Assembly: GCF_000192745.1 (NCBI RefSeq)
Contig: NC_015259.1
Coordinates: 2,557,001-2,621,000 of the forward strand
DNA length: 64,000 nt
Reading direction: 5' to 3'
Origin: Polymorphum gilvum SL003B-26A1
GTDB lineage: Bacteria; Pseudomonadota; Alphaproteobacteria; Rhizobiales; Stappiaceae
Every line of letters begins with the position of its first letter. Within the stretch, counting starts at the first letter, position 1. The notes beneath the pieces were generated by a model. That model searched no databases and had not been told where the DNA came from. It saw only the letters and a program-made list of their open reading frames with translations. The translations under genes were made by a program, and so were the position numbers. Below are positions 55,576 to 63,930 of the stretch, one piece after another.

Positions 55576-56436
55576 GTGTCCCTTCAGAAGTTCGTCCCCA
55601 CTCCCAAGTTCGAAGACTACAAGGAGACCTTCCAGGACTTCTTCAAGATGACCCGGCGCGACGACGGCGTGCTGCTCGTCGAGGCCCATACGCTCGGCGG
55701 CCCGATCCAGCTCAGCGTCGAGAACCACCGGGCGCTCGGCCAGATGCTCAAGGTCATCGGCGCGGACCCGGAAAACGAGATCCTGATCCTGACCGGCTCC
55801 GGCGAGGAGTTCATGATGGATTCCGACCCCGATGGCTTTGCCCTCGAGGAAGAGGACATGGAGTACTGGGCGTACGAATATGCCTACAAGGACGGGCGGA
55901 TCAACGTCAGCTCACTGATCAACGATCTGGAGATTCCGACGATCGGCATCATGAACGGTCCCGGCTTCCATTCCGAGATCGTGCTGATGTGCGACATCTC
56001 GCTGGCGGCCGACGACGCGACCATCTTCGACCTGCACTACGACATCGGCTCGTGCCCCGCCGACGGCATTCACAACTGCTTCCAGGAACTGCTCGGCGTG
56101 AAGCGCGCCGCCTATGCGCTGCTGACCGGCCAGGCCATCACGCCGCAGCAGGCTCTGGAATGGGGCATGGTCAACGAGGTTCTGCCGCGCGATCAACTCA
56201 TCGCCCGGGCCTACAAGATCGCCGATCACATCATGACCCAGCCGCGCACGACGCGCCGCCTCACCACCCAGATCGTCCGTCGCCCGTGGAAGCAGCGGAT
56301 CGTCAACGACCTCGACGGCGGCTTCGGAATCCAGATGTTCGGCCACGTCGCCAAGAAGAAGGCGATCCACACCCGTAAGGGCATCGCCTCAGTCGTGGAC
56401 TATGTGCGCAAAGGCAGGCCGAACAATTTCGATTGA
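55576..56436 (+). CDS. Crotonase-fold protein, similar to 6-oxocamphor hydrolase
   Basis: The 286-residue protein starts with GTG at 55576, five bases after AGGAGG. It has the crotonase fold (DGVLLVEAHTLGG, ILILTGSGEEFM, NGPGFHSEIVLMCDISLAADDATIFD). The spacing of GFHSEI, DLHYDIGS and CPADGIHN matches the histidines and aspartate of 6-oxocamphor hydrolase as I recall it, an enzyme that cleaves beta-diketones by retro-Claisen reaction. The CoA-binding residues were not checked. Cleavage of a cyclic or linear diketone is a hypothesis. A strong hairpin ends the transcript. Confidence 0.75.
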   Translation: MSLQKFVPTPKFEDYKETFQDFFKMTRRDDGVLLVEAHTLGGPIQLSVENHRALGQMLKVIGADPENEILILTGSGEEFMMDSDPDGFALEEEDMEYWAYEYAYKDGRINVSSLINDLEIPTIGIMNGPGFHSEIVLMCDISLAADDATIFDLHYDIGSCPADGIHNCFQELLGVKRAAYALLTGQAITPQQALEWGMVNEVLPRDQLIARAYKIADHIMTQPRTTRRLTTQIVRRPWKQRIVNDLDGGFGIQMFGHVAKKKAIHTRKGIASVVDYVRKGRPNNFD

Positions 56437-56448
56437 CCCGGTCTCGGT

Positions 56449-56488
56449 CCGCCTCATCCGCGCCGCTGCCGCGGCGCGGATGAGGCGG
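56449..56488 (+). terminator. Strong hairpin after the crotonase-like gene
   Basis: A perfect 18-bp stem (56449-56466 with 56471-56488) and a four-base loop TGCC start 12 bases after the stop codon. There is no U tract, so it is either a GC-rich terminator or an mRNA stabiliser. The TRAP genes that follow have their own promoter. Confidence 0.7.
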
Positions 56489-56521
56489 CCATGATCGCCG
56501 CACGAAGCGGAACGAGCGAAC

Positions 56522-56550
56522 TTGACGGAGTTGCTAGACACCCTCATAGT
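56522..56550 (+). promoter_or_regulatory. Predicted promoter of the TRAP operon
   Basis: TTGACG and CATAGT are 17 bases apart, about 80 bases before the TRAP binding-protein start. The -35 element resembles that of the transketolase operon. Confidence 0.5.
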
Positions 56551-56560
56551 GGATTAGCCA
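56550..56560. promoter_or_regulatory. Second TGG-N5-CCA operator candidate
   Basis: TGGATTAGCCA directly follows the TRAP operon -10 box. Its TGG and CCA arms and five-base spacing equal the core of the palindrome before the transketolase operon, although the outer arms are not conserved. Confidence 0.45.
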
Positions 56561-56629
56561 ATTCAGGGCGAGGAGCATTGGCACATCTGCGGAGGAAGAT
56601 GAAACTACACCTTCTGGGAGGAACTTCAC

Positions 56630-57715
56630 ATGATGATTAGCCGGAGAACCGCTGTCTCAGCGATCATATCCGCGACCGCGCTTCCCATCCTGGGCGCCGG
56701 GCGGGCATTCGCACAGAAGACCATACCCCTGACGATTGCATCGAGCCACCCCCTGACCATTCCCTGGGTGTCGCCGCTGAAGACCGTGATCGTCGACAAG
56801 TCCAATGCGCTGCTGGAGCAACGCGGCTCGGAATTCCGCATCGACTGGACCGAGGCGTTCGGCGGAACGCTCTACAACTTCAATGAAACGCTGGAAGCCG
56901 TGACCAGCCAGCTTACCGACATGGGCTGGATCGGTTCGCTGTTCGAGCCGGCGTCCCTGCCGCTGCAGAACATCATGTACATGACGCCCTTTGCGACCCA
57001 GACGGTCGCGCAAGCGATCAACACGATGAACAAGCTGAACGCAGAACAGCCCGCCATGAAGGAGGAATGGTCGCGTTACAACATCACCTTCTTCGGCTCC
57101 TGCGTATCAGACGGCTACAGCCTGTTCACGAAGAAACCGATCGAGTCGCTTGCCGACCTGCAGGGCCTGAAGATTCTCGGCGGCGCGACCCTGGCTCCGT
57201 GGATCGAACCGCTTGGTGCCTCGCTGGTCGCCACCGGCATCCCGCAGATGTACAGCCAGACCCAGACCGGCGTCGGCGACGGTGTCCTGCTGATCGCGAC
57301 CGGCGCCTATCCGCTCAAACTTCATGAGGTAGCGCCCTACGTCACGCGCGTCGACACCGGCCCCCTCACCTTCGGCGGCTTCGGCATCAACACCACCACC
57401 TTCGAGTCGCTTCCGGAGGACGTGCAGCAGGTGATCGCCGAACTGGGCGCCGAATACTCGACGGAAAACGCCCGCCTCATCGTCGAGCGGGAGAAGCAGG
57501 TGTTCGAGGCCTTCGCCAAGGAGGGCGCGACGGTCACCGACATGCCCCAGGCGCAGAAGCAGGAATGGGTGGACCGCCTGCCCGACCTCGGCGCCATCTG
57601 GGCCGAGGCGACCGAAGCGACGGGCGCACCCGCTCGCGAGATCATGAAGGCGTTCATGGAAACGGTTCGGGCCGAAGGCGCCGAGCCGCTGCGCGACTGG
57701 GCTGCCAACCTCTAG
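56630..57715 (+). CDS. TRAP transporter substrate-binding protein (DctP type)
   Basis: The 361-residue protein has a twin-arginine-like signal (SRRTAVSAI, cleavage after GAGRAFAQ) and the DctP pattern (LTIASSHPLTIPWVSPLK, GLKILGGATLAPWIEPLGAS, QTGVGDGVLLIATGAYPLKLHEVAPYVT). It binds an organic acid or related small molecule and hands it to the fused membrane protein that follows. GGGAGGA precedes the start; a second ATG lies one codon downstream. A hairpin separates it from the next gene. Confidence 0.9.
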   Translation: MMISRRTAVSAIISATALPILGAGRAFAQKTIPLTIASSHPLTIPWVSPLKTVIVDKSNALLEQRGSEFRIDWTEAFGGTLYNFNETLEAVTSQLTDMGWIGSLFEPASLPLQNIMYMTPFATQTVAQAINTMNKLNAEQPAMKEEWSRYNITFFGSCVSDGYSLFTKKPIESLADLQGLKILGGATLAPWIEPLGASLVATGIPQMYSQTQTGVGDGVLLIATGAYPLKLHEVAPYVTRVDTGPLTFGGFGINTTTFESLPEDVQQVIAELGAEYSTENARLIVEREKQVFEAFAKEGATVTDMPQAQKQEWVDRLPDLGAIWAEATEATGAPAREIMKAFMETVRAEGAEPLRDWAANL

Positions 57716-57730
57716 GGCCGGATACCATCC

Positions 57731-57764
57731 GTCGTGCCCCCGGACAAAGCGCCGGGGGCACGAC
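57731..57764 (+). other. Intercistronic hairpin after TRAP binding protein
   Basis: A perfect 13-bp stem (GTCGTGCCCCCGG with CCGGGGGCACGAC) around an eight-base loop begins 15 bases after the stop codon. No U tract follows. Binding-protein genes are usually expressed more strongly than membrane subunits, and this stem could produce that. Confidence 0.6.
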
Positions 57765-57805
57765 GTCTTACTGAACTCAGGCCCCCGGACCCATGCGCAC
57801 CTTCC

Positions 57806-59761
57806 ATGACGACCAATGCTGAGACCCCCGCCGTTTCGGGCGCACGCCGCTTCTGGAACGGGACCGACCGCATCCTTGCGGCCTGTTCCTTCGGCCTGAC
57901 GGCCGCCGCGTCGACGGTGGTGGCAAGCTTCATGCTGCTCATCTTCGCCGACGTCATGCTGCGCAAGTTCTTCTCACTGCCGCTCAACGGCGTTTCGGAG
58001 TTCGTCGCCTATTCGATCGTGGCCTGCATCTTCTGCCAGCTTGGCGCGGCAATCCGCAAAGGCAAGATGATCGCCACCGACTTCGTCATGGGCGGATGGG
58101 AGCGCGAGCGTCCCATCCTGGCCGAAGGGGCCAAGGTGTTCTTCTTCGCTTTGGCCGTGCTGCTGCTGCTCGGCATCCTGAACTGGCTCTCAAGGGATGC
58201 GATGAAGGCATGGACCGGGTCAGAATACACGGGCGCAGTCGGGGCGTTCCAGATGCCGCTGTGGCCGTTCAAGGTGGTGACTGCCGTAGGCGCGCTTGTG
58301 GCCCTTGCGGAAGCCCTCCGGGTCCTGGCCCTGCATGCCGCGACCCTGGTGCGGGTGCTTTCGAGGGGAGCCCTGCGCCGGAACGGCCTGATAGGCCTGG
58401 CGCTGTTCCTGCTCGTCGCCATCGCCTTCGCGCTCGTTCTCACCCATGGCGAGTTGACCCGCGTCCAGATCGGCTTCCTTGCCTTTGCTGGCCTCTTCAC
58501 GCTGGTTGCCTGCGGCATGCCGGTCGCCTTCGCGCTGATTGGCATGTCCTTCGTGGCGATCTGGGCCATCCGCAGCAACTTCTCCATCGCCGACAACGCG
58601 ATGGGTCTGGCCGCCTCCGGCACGGTGCGATCGTTCGAATTCGGGGTCGTGCCGCTGTTCGTCATGATGGGGCTGATCCTCGACCGCGCCGACGTGGGCC
58701 GCGATTCCTTCCGGGTCGCCGTCCACCTGCTGCAGCGGGTGCGCGGCGGCCTTGCCAACGCGACCGTCGCGGCCAACGCCATCTTCGCCGCTATCACCGG
58801 ATCCTCGATCGCCTCGGCGGCCGTGTTCAGCCGCATCGCCGTGCCGCCGATGGTGGACGCCGGCTACAGCCGCCGTTTCGCCGTCGGCGTCGTCGCGGGC
58901 TCGTCGGTTCTCGGAATGCTCATACCGCCGAGCCTCCTGCTGATCATCTACGGGCTCATCGCCGAGACATCGGTTGGAGCGCTGTTCATCGCCGCCATCG
59001 TGCCGGGCGTGCTACTGGCAGTCTGCTTCGGAATCCTGAACGCAACCCTGGTCACCTTTGCGAAGGATTTCGTCGGCAACCCGCAGCCCGACCTGGCGGG
59101 CGAGAGGATGACGGGACGCGAGATTGCTCGCAGTTTGACACCCGTCGCTTTCCTGATCCTGCTCGTCATGGGCGGCATCTACGGCGGCGTCTTCAGCCCG
59201 ACGGAAGCCGGGGCCATCGGCGCCCTCGGCGCCTTCGCTATCGCCGCTGCGCGGCGCAAGCTGAACTGGGCCATGACGAAGACCGTCGTGCTGGAGACAG
59301 GCTACATAACCGCCAGCATCCTGTTCCTGATTGTCGCGGCAAGCCTCTACTCGCGCATGCTGGCGTTGTCGTCGATCCCCAATCATATGACCCTGTTCAT
59401 CGGCTCGCTCGACCTGTCGCTGATCGGCTTCTGCCTCGCGTACATGCTGCTGGTCATTCTGCTCGGGATGATCCTCGATTCCGTCTCGATCCTGCTGATC
59501 GTCATCCCGATCGCCTTGCCGGTCGTCACCGCGTTCGGCGGCGATCCGGTCTGGTTCGGCATCGTCACCATCATCGCCGTCGAGATCGGCCTCTTAACGC
59601 CGCCCTTTGGCCTTTCGGTGTTCGTCGTCAAGGGATCCTTGCCCGACGGCTACGCGACGCTCGGCGACATCTTCGCCGGCGTCGCGCCCTATGTGCTGAC
59701 CATGACCCTGTTCACCATTCTGCTGATCCTGATGCCCGGGATCGCGCTCATGCTGTTGTGA
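57806..59761 (+). CDS. TRAP transporter fused membrane subunits (DctQM)
   Basis: The 651-residue protein joins a small four-segment DctQ-like part (about residues 20-200, with LNGVSEFVAYSIVACIFCQLGAAIRKGKM) to a large DctM-like part with about twelve segments. The large part has ITGSSIASAAVFSRIAVPPMVDAGYSRRFAVGVVAGSS and LGMLIPPSLLLIIYG. Fused DctQM subunits are known in other TRAP transporters. The ATG at 57806 has only a weak ribosome-binding site; the frame is open further upstream to 57734. Confidence 0.88.
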   Translation: MTTNAETPAVSGARRFWNGTDRILAACSFGLTAAASTVVASFMLLIFADVMLRKFFSLPLNGVSEFVAYSIVACIFCQLGAAIRKGKMIATDFVMGGWERERPILAEGAKVFFFALAVLLLLGILNWLSRDAMKAWTGSEYTGAVGAFQMPLWPFKVVTAVGALVALAEALRVLALHAATLVRVLSRGALRRNGLIGLALFLLVAIAFALVLTHGELTRVQIGFLAFAGLFTLVACGMPVAFALIGMSFVAIWAIRSNFSIADNAMGLAASGTVRSFEFGVVPLFVMMGLILDRADVGRDSFRVAVHLLQRVRGGLANATVAANAIFAAITGSSIASAAVFSRIAVPPMVDAGYSRRFAVGVVAGSSVLGMLIPPSLLLIIYGLIAETSVGALFIAAIVPGVLLAVCFGILNATLVTFAKDFVGNPQPDLAGERMTGREIARSLTPVAFLILLVMGGIYGGVFSPTEAGAIGALGAFAIAAARRKLNWAMTKTVVLETGYITASILFLIVAASLYSRMLALSSIPNHMTLFIGSLDLSLIGFCLAYMLLVILLGMILDSVSILLIVIPIALPVVTAFGGDPVWFGIVTIIAVEIGLLTPPFGLSVFVVKGSLPDGYATLGDIFAGVAPYVLTMTLFTILLILMPGIALMLL

Positions 59762-59770
59762 GGAGGCCGC

Positions 59771-61126
59771 ATGTCGACGACCCTGATCCGCGATGCGATC
59801 GTCGTGACCATGGATGAACGGATCGGCGACCTGCAGCGCGGATCCGTCCTGATCGAGAACGACCGGATCGCGGCGGTCGCGCCCGATATCGCGGCGCCAG
59901 AGGGTGCCGAGGTGATCGAAGGCGCCGGCATGCTGGCGATGCCCGGCTTCGTCAATGCCCACATCCACACCTGGCAGACGGCATTGCGCGGCATCGCCGC
60001 CGACTGGACCATCGCGCAATACCTGCGCGCGATGCACGCCGGTCTCGCCGGCCACTTCCGCCCCGACGACATCCGCGTCGCCAATTATTTCGGCGCGCTC
60101 AACCAGATCGCCTCCGGCACCACGACCATCGCCGACTGGTGCCACAACAACCCGACGCCGGACCATACCGACGCGGCGATCGACGGACTGACCGACGCCG
60201 GCATCAGGGCCGTCTTCCTGCACGGCTCGCCGAAGCCCGATCCGAAACCGGGACAGAAGCATTTCTCGCAAGTGCCGATGCCGGCCGGCGAGGTACACCG
60301 CCTGCGCGGCGGGCGCCTCGCCTCCGACGACGCGCTGGTGACCCTGGGCCTCGCGATCCTCGGGCCGCAGCTCAGCGTGTGGGACGTCTGCGACGCGGAC
60401 TTTCGTCTCGCCCGCGACCTGGACCTGACCGCCTCCATGCATGTCAGCGGCAAGCTGCTGACCGAGGACGGCTTCGAGCGCCTTGCCGCGCTCGGCCTGC
60501 TCGGTCCACGCATCAACGTCGTCCATGGCAATGTGCTCGACGATGACCGGTTGAAACTGCTGGTCGACCACGACGTCAGCTTCACCCTGACGCCCGAAGT
60601 CGAGCTACAGATGGGTTTCGGCGATCCGCTGACCACGCGGCTGCGCAAGATCGGCGGGCGGCTCTCGCTCGGTTCGGACATCGAGAGTTCGATGGCCGGC
60701 GACATGTTCGCCGTCACCCGCGTCGCCCTGCAGGCGGCCCGCCACGCGGACAACCTTGTGTCGCTGCACGACAGGGGCAGTTGCCCTGACAGCATCACCG
60801 TACCGAGCCGGGAGGCGCTGCGCTGGTCGACGATCGAGGGCGCGCGTATGCTGGGCCTCGACGACCGGATCGGCTCGCTCAGTCCGGGCAAGCAGGCCGA
60901 CATCGTCCTGCTCGACAGCCGCAAGCTCAACATGCACCCTGTCGTCGATCCCGCCGCCTCGATCCTGTTCCACGCCGGGGTGGTCAATGTCGACACCGTG
61001 CTGATCGCCGGCAGGCCGCGCAAGCGCGGCGGCGAGCTCGTCGACGCGCCGCAGCCGGCCGAACTGGCCGCCCTCGCCCGCTCCGGCCGCCGCATCCTGG
61101 ACGACTTCGCCAAGGCCCAGTCCTGA
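59771..61126 (+). CDS. Amidohydrolase, ATZ/TRZ-like
   Basis: The 451-residue protein has the metal-dependent hydrolase layout: HIHTWQT for the first metal histidines, HVSGKL, VHGNVLDDD and GSDIESS (catalytic Asp). The C-terminal region SPGKQADIVLLDSRKLN closes the composite beta domain. This subfamily deaminates or dechlorinates heterocycles or hydrolyses amidines; no substrate can be assigned. The start has GAGGAGG upstream and lies 9 bases beyond the TRAP membrane gene, so it is probably co-transcribed. Confidence 0.85.
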   Translation: MSTTLIRDAIVVTMDERIGDLQRGSVLIENDRIAAVAPDIAAPEGAEVIEGAGMLAMPGFVNAHIHTWQTALRGIAADWTIAQYLRAMHAGLAGHFRPDDIRVANYFGALNQIASGTTTIADWCHNNPTPDHTDAAIDGLTDAGIRAVFLHGSPKPDPKPGQKHFSQVPMPAGEVHRLRGGRLASDDALVTLGLAILGPQLSVWDVCDADFRLARDLDLTASMHVSGKLLTEDGFERLAALGLLGPRINVVHGNVLDDDRLKLLVDHDVSFTLTPEVELQMGFGDPLTTRLRKIGGRLSLGSDIESSMAGDMFAVTRVALQAARHADNLVSLHDRGSCPDSITVPSREALRWSTIEGARMLGLDDRIGSLSPGKQADIVLLDSRKLNMHPVVDPAASILFHAGVVNVDTVLIAGRPRKRGGELVDAPQPAELAALARSGRRILDDFAKAQS

Positions 61127-61300
61127 CCGCCGAGTCCGTCCGTGATTTCCGGTCCGGTGATTCAGACAGGTCCGTCCTGACCGGGTGGGATCGATGTCGC
61201 CTGGACGAAAGGCCGTTGGACCGGATCGCCGGAGACGATCCGCTCACCTCCAGCAACCGAACTCCCCGGAAAGTTGGCATGGCTTCTGCTTAGTGGCGAC

Positions 61301-61317
61301 GAAACGCTTTGCGTTTC
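61301..61317. promoter_or_regulatory. Palindrome before the BMP-type binding-protein gene
   Basis: GAAACGC and GCGTTTC flank a three-base centre, about 60 bases before the start codon, and a second palindrome TTCCATGGAA overlaps its right edge. The arms differ from the TGG-N5-CCA sites, so a different regulator would be involved. The 251-base gap 61127-61377 has no other gene. Confidence 0.5.
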
Positions 61318-61377
61318 CATGGAAGCATGGCAACTTTTGACCAATTGATAAAACCTTCAGCAACGGGGACCTCCAGC

Positions 61378-62391
61378 ATGATCAAGACCTGCCCAGTAAG
61401 CCGCCGGCGCCTGCTTGCCAGCGGCGCCGCCGCAGCCCTGGTTGCCGGCCTGGCGCCGAGCCGCCTCCTGGCCGCGGAGCCGCTCAAGGTCGCCGGCATC
61501 TACACGGTGCCGGTCGAGCAGCAGTGGGTCAGCCGGATCCACAAGGCGGCGGAGGCGGCGGTCGCGCGCGGCGAGATCGAATACACCTTCTCGGAGAACG
61601 TCTCGAACACCGACTACGCCCGCGTCATGCGCGAATACGCCGAAGGCGGCGTGCAGATGCTCGTCGGCGAGGTGTTCGGCGTCGAACAGGAGGCGCGCGA
61701 GGTCGCTGCCGAATATCCCAACGTGGCCATGCTGATGGGCTCGTCGTTCAAGGAGGATCCGGCGCTCGCCAATTTCTCCGTCTTCGACAACTACATCCAG
61801 GACGCCGCCTATCTCTCTGGAATCATTGCTGGCGCCATGACGAAATCCGGAAGCATCGGCATGGTCGGCGGCTTTCCGATTCCCGAGGTCAACCGTCTGA
61901 TGCACGCCTTCATGGCCGGCGCGCGCGAGATCCGGCCGGACATCCGTTTCCAGGTCAGCTTCATCGGCTCCTGGTTCGATCCCCCGCGCGCCAAGGAAAC
62001 CGCCTTCGGCATGATCGAAGCGGGTGCCGACGTCATGTATGCTGAGCGTTTCGGCGTCTCGGATGCAGCCAAGGAAAAGGGCGTGCTGGCGATCGGCAAC
62101 GTCATCGACACCCAGGCGGACTATCCCGACACGGTGGTCGCCTCTGCGCTGTGGCATTTCGAACCGACGCTCGACCGCGCCGTCGCCGCGGTCAAGGCCG
62201 GCACCTTCAAGGCCGAGGACTACGGCGTCTATTCGCAAATGATTCACGGCGGCTGCTCGCTGGCGCCGCTCGGTACCTTCGAGGGCAAGGTGCCCGAAGC
62301 GGCGCTGAAACTCGTCGCCGAACGCGAAGCCGCCATCCGCAGCGGAAGCTTCGTGGTCGCGATCAACGACGACGAGCCCAAGTCCTCCTGA
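61378..62391 (+). CDS. BMP-family solute-binding protein
   Basis: The 337-residue protein has a twin-arginine-like signal (SRRRLLASGAAAALVAG, cleavage around SRLLAAEP) and the BMP fold: KVAGIYTVPVEQQWVSRIHKA, GEVFGVEQEAREVAAEYPNVAMLMGSS, NYIQDAAYLSGIIAGAMTKSG. BMP proteins bind purine nucleosides and related compounds in several systems. The ATP-binding gene follows 12 bases later. An in-frame ATG at 61327 would add 17 residues before the signal. Confidence 0.88.
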   Translation: MIKTCPVSRRRLLASGAAAALVAGLAPSRLLAAEPLKVAGIYTVPVEQQWVSRIHKAAEAAVARGEIEYTFSENVSNTDYARVMREYAEGGVQMLVGEVFGVEQEAREVAAEYPNVAMLMGSSFKEDPALANFSVFDNYIQDAAYLSGIIAGAMTKSGSIGMVGGFPIPEVNRLMHAFMAGAREIRPDIRFQVSFIGSWFDPPRAKETAFGMIEAGADVMYAERFGVSDAAKEKGVLAIGNVIDTQADYPDTVVASALWHFEPTLDRAVAAVKAGTFKAEDYGVYSQMIHGGCSLAPLGTFEGKVPEAALKLVAEREAAIRSGSFVVAINDDEPKSS

Positions 62392-62403
62392 CGGACCGCG
62401 GCC

Positions 62404-63930
62404 ATGACCGAACACCAGGAGGCGCAGGTCGTCCTGCGCCTCGACGGCATCACCAAGCGTTTCGGTCCCGTTCTTGCCAACGACGACATCAGCCTGACGC
62501 TGCGTGCCGGCGAGGTGGTGGCGCTTCTCGGCGAGAACGGCGCCGGCAAGACGACACTGATGAACATCCTCTTCGGCCAGTACACGGCCGATTCCGGCTC
62601 CGTCGAGGTGTTCGGTCGCGCCCTGCCGCCCGGCAATCCGCGTGTGGCGCTGGCCGCCGGCGTCGGCATGGTGCACCAGCATTTCACGCTGGCCGACAGC
62701 CTGACCGTCGCCGAGAACATCCTGCTCGGCACGGTGCCGCTCTGGCGGCCGGGCCTGGCACGCGCACAGGCGCATGCCAGGATCGCCGCGTTGTCACGCG
62801 ATTTCGGCCTCGCGGTGCATCTCCATGCGCCGGTCGGCAGCCTGACGGTCGGCGAGCGCCAGCGGGTCGAGATCCTCAAGGCGCTCTATCGCGACGCGCG
62901 CATCCTGATCCTCGACGAGCCGACGGCGGTTCTGACGCCACAGGAATCCGCTGCTCTGTTCGCCACGCTCAAGCAGGCGATCGCGCGCGGCCTGGCGGTG
63001 ATCTTCATCACCCACAAGCTGCACGAGGTCATGGCGGTGGCGGACCGGGTCGTCGTGCTGCGCCATGGCCGCGTCACCGGCGCCTGTCCGACCGCCGACA
63101 CCGACCGCCACCGTCTCGCCGAGATGATGGTCGGGGCCGAGATCGTCGCTCCGGCCGTCGCGCCCCAGGCGCCGGGCGAGGTGCTTCTGGCGCTCGAGGA
63201 CGTCTACACCCAAGCAAAAGGCACAGCCGTCGGCCTGAAAGGCCTTTCCCTGGAGCTTCGGGCGGGCCAGATCACCGGCCTCGCCGGCGTGGCCGGCAAC
63301 GGCCAGTCCCCGCTGGCGGACCTGGTTTCGGGCGTGCTGCGCCCTTCCTCCGGCCACATCCGCGGCGTCGACGGCGAATGGACGCCGCGGACCGCGCTCG
63401 CCATGGGCATCGGGCGCATCCCGGAAGACCGCCACAAGACGGGCACCATCGCCGATTTCACCCTGGCCGAGAACGCCATCCTGGAGGCCTACGACAAGCC
63501 TCCCTTCTCGCGGCGCGGCTGGATGAACCATGGCGCGGCCGACGCCTTCGCGCACCGGCTGATCGCGGAGTTCGACGTGCGCTGCCCCGGACCGGACATC
63601 CGCATCCGCCTGCTGTCGGGCGGCAACATGCAGAAGCTGATCCTCGGCCGCGTGCTGGCGCCCCATCCCAGGATCATCCTCGCCAACCAGCCCGTGCGCG
63701 GCCTCGACATCGGTGCGGTCACCTATATCCAGGAACGACTGCTCGCCGCGCGGGCGATGGGCGCCGCCGTCCTGCTCATTTCGGAAGACCTGGACGAGAT
63801 CATGGCCTTGTCCGACGTCATCCACGTCATCAGCGAGGGGCGCCTGTCGCCGGCATTTTCCCGCGGCACCATGAGCCCGGCCGACCTCGGCCGCTGGATG
63901 GCGGGAGAAGGGTTCGAGCATGCGGCTTGA
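62404..63930 (+). CDS. ABC transporter ATP-binding protein, BMP/sugar type with two domains
   Basis: The 508-residue ATPase has two nucleotide-binding halves. The first has Walker A GENGAGKTTL, signature LTVGERQRVEI and Walker B ILILDEPTAVLTPQE. The second has a degenerate Walker A GVAGNGQSPL, signature LLSGGNMQKL and Walker B IILANQPVRGLDIGA. This asymmetry is normal for this class. It overlaps the following permease gene by 11 bases. Confidence 0.92.
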   Translation: MTEHQEAQVVLRLDGITKRFGPVLANDDISLTLRAGEVVALLGENGAGKTTLMNILFGQYTADSGSVEVFGRALPPGNPRVALAAGVGMVHQHFTLADSLTVAENILLGTVPLWRPGLARAQAHARIAALSRDFGLAVHLHAPVGSLTVGERQRVEILKALYRDARILILDEPTAVLTPQESAALFATLKQAIARGLAVIFITHKLHEVMAVADRVVVLRHGRVTGACPTADTDRHRLAEMMVGAEIVAPAVAPQAPGEVLLALEDVYTQAKGTAVGLKGLSLELRAGQITGLAGVAGNGQSPLADLVSGVLRPSSGHIRGVDGEWTPRTALAMGIGRIPEDRHKTGTIADFTLAENAILEAYDKPPFSRRGWMNHGAADAFAHRLIAEFDVRCPGPDIRIRLLSGGNMQKLILGRVLAPHPRIILANQPVRGLDIGAVTYIQERLLAARAMGAAVLLISEDLDEIMALSDVIHVISEGRLSPAFSRGTMSPADLGRWMAGEGFEHAA

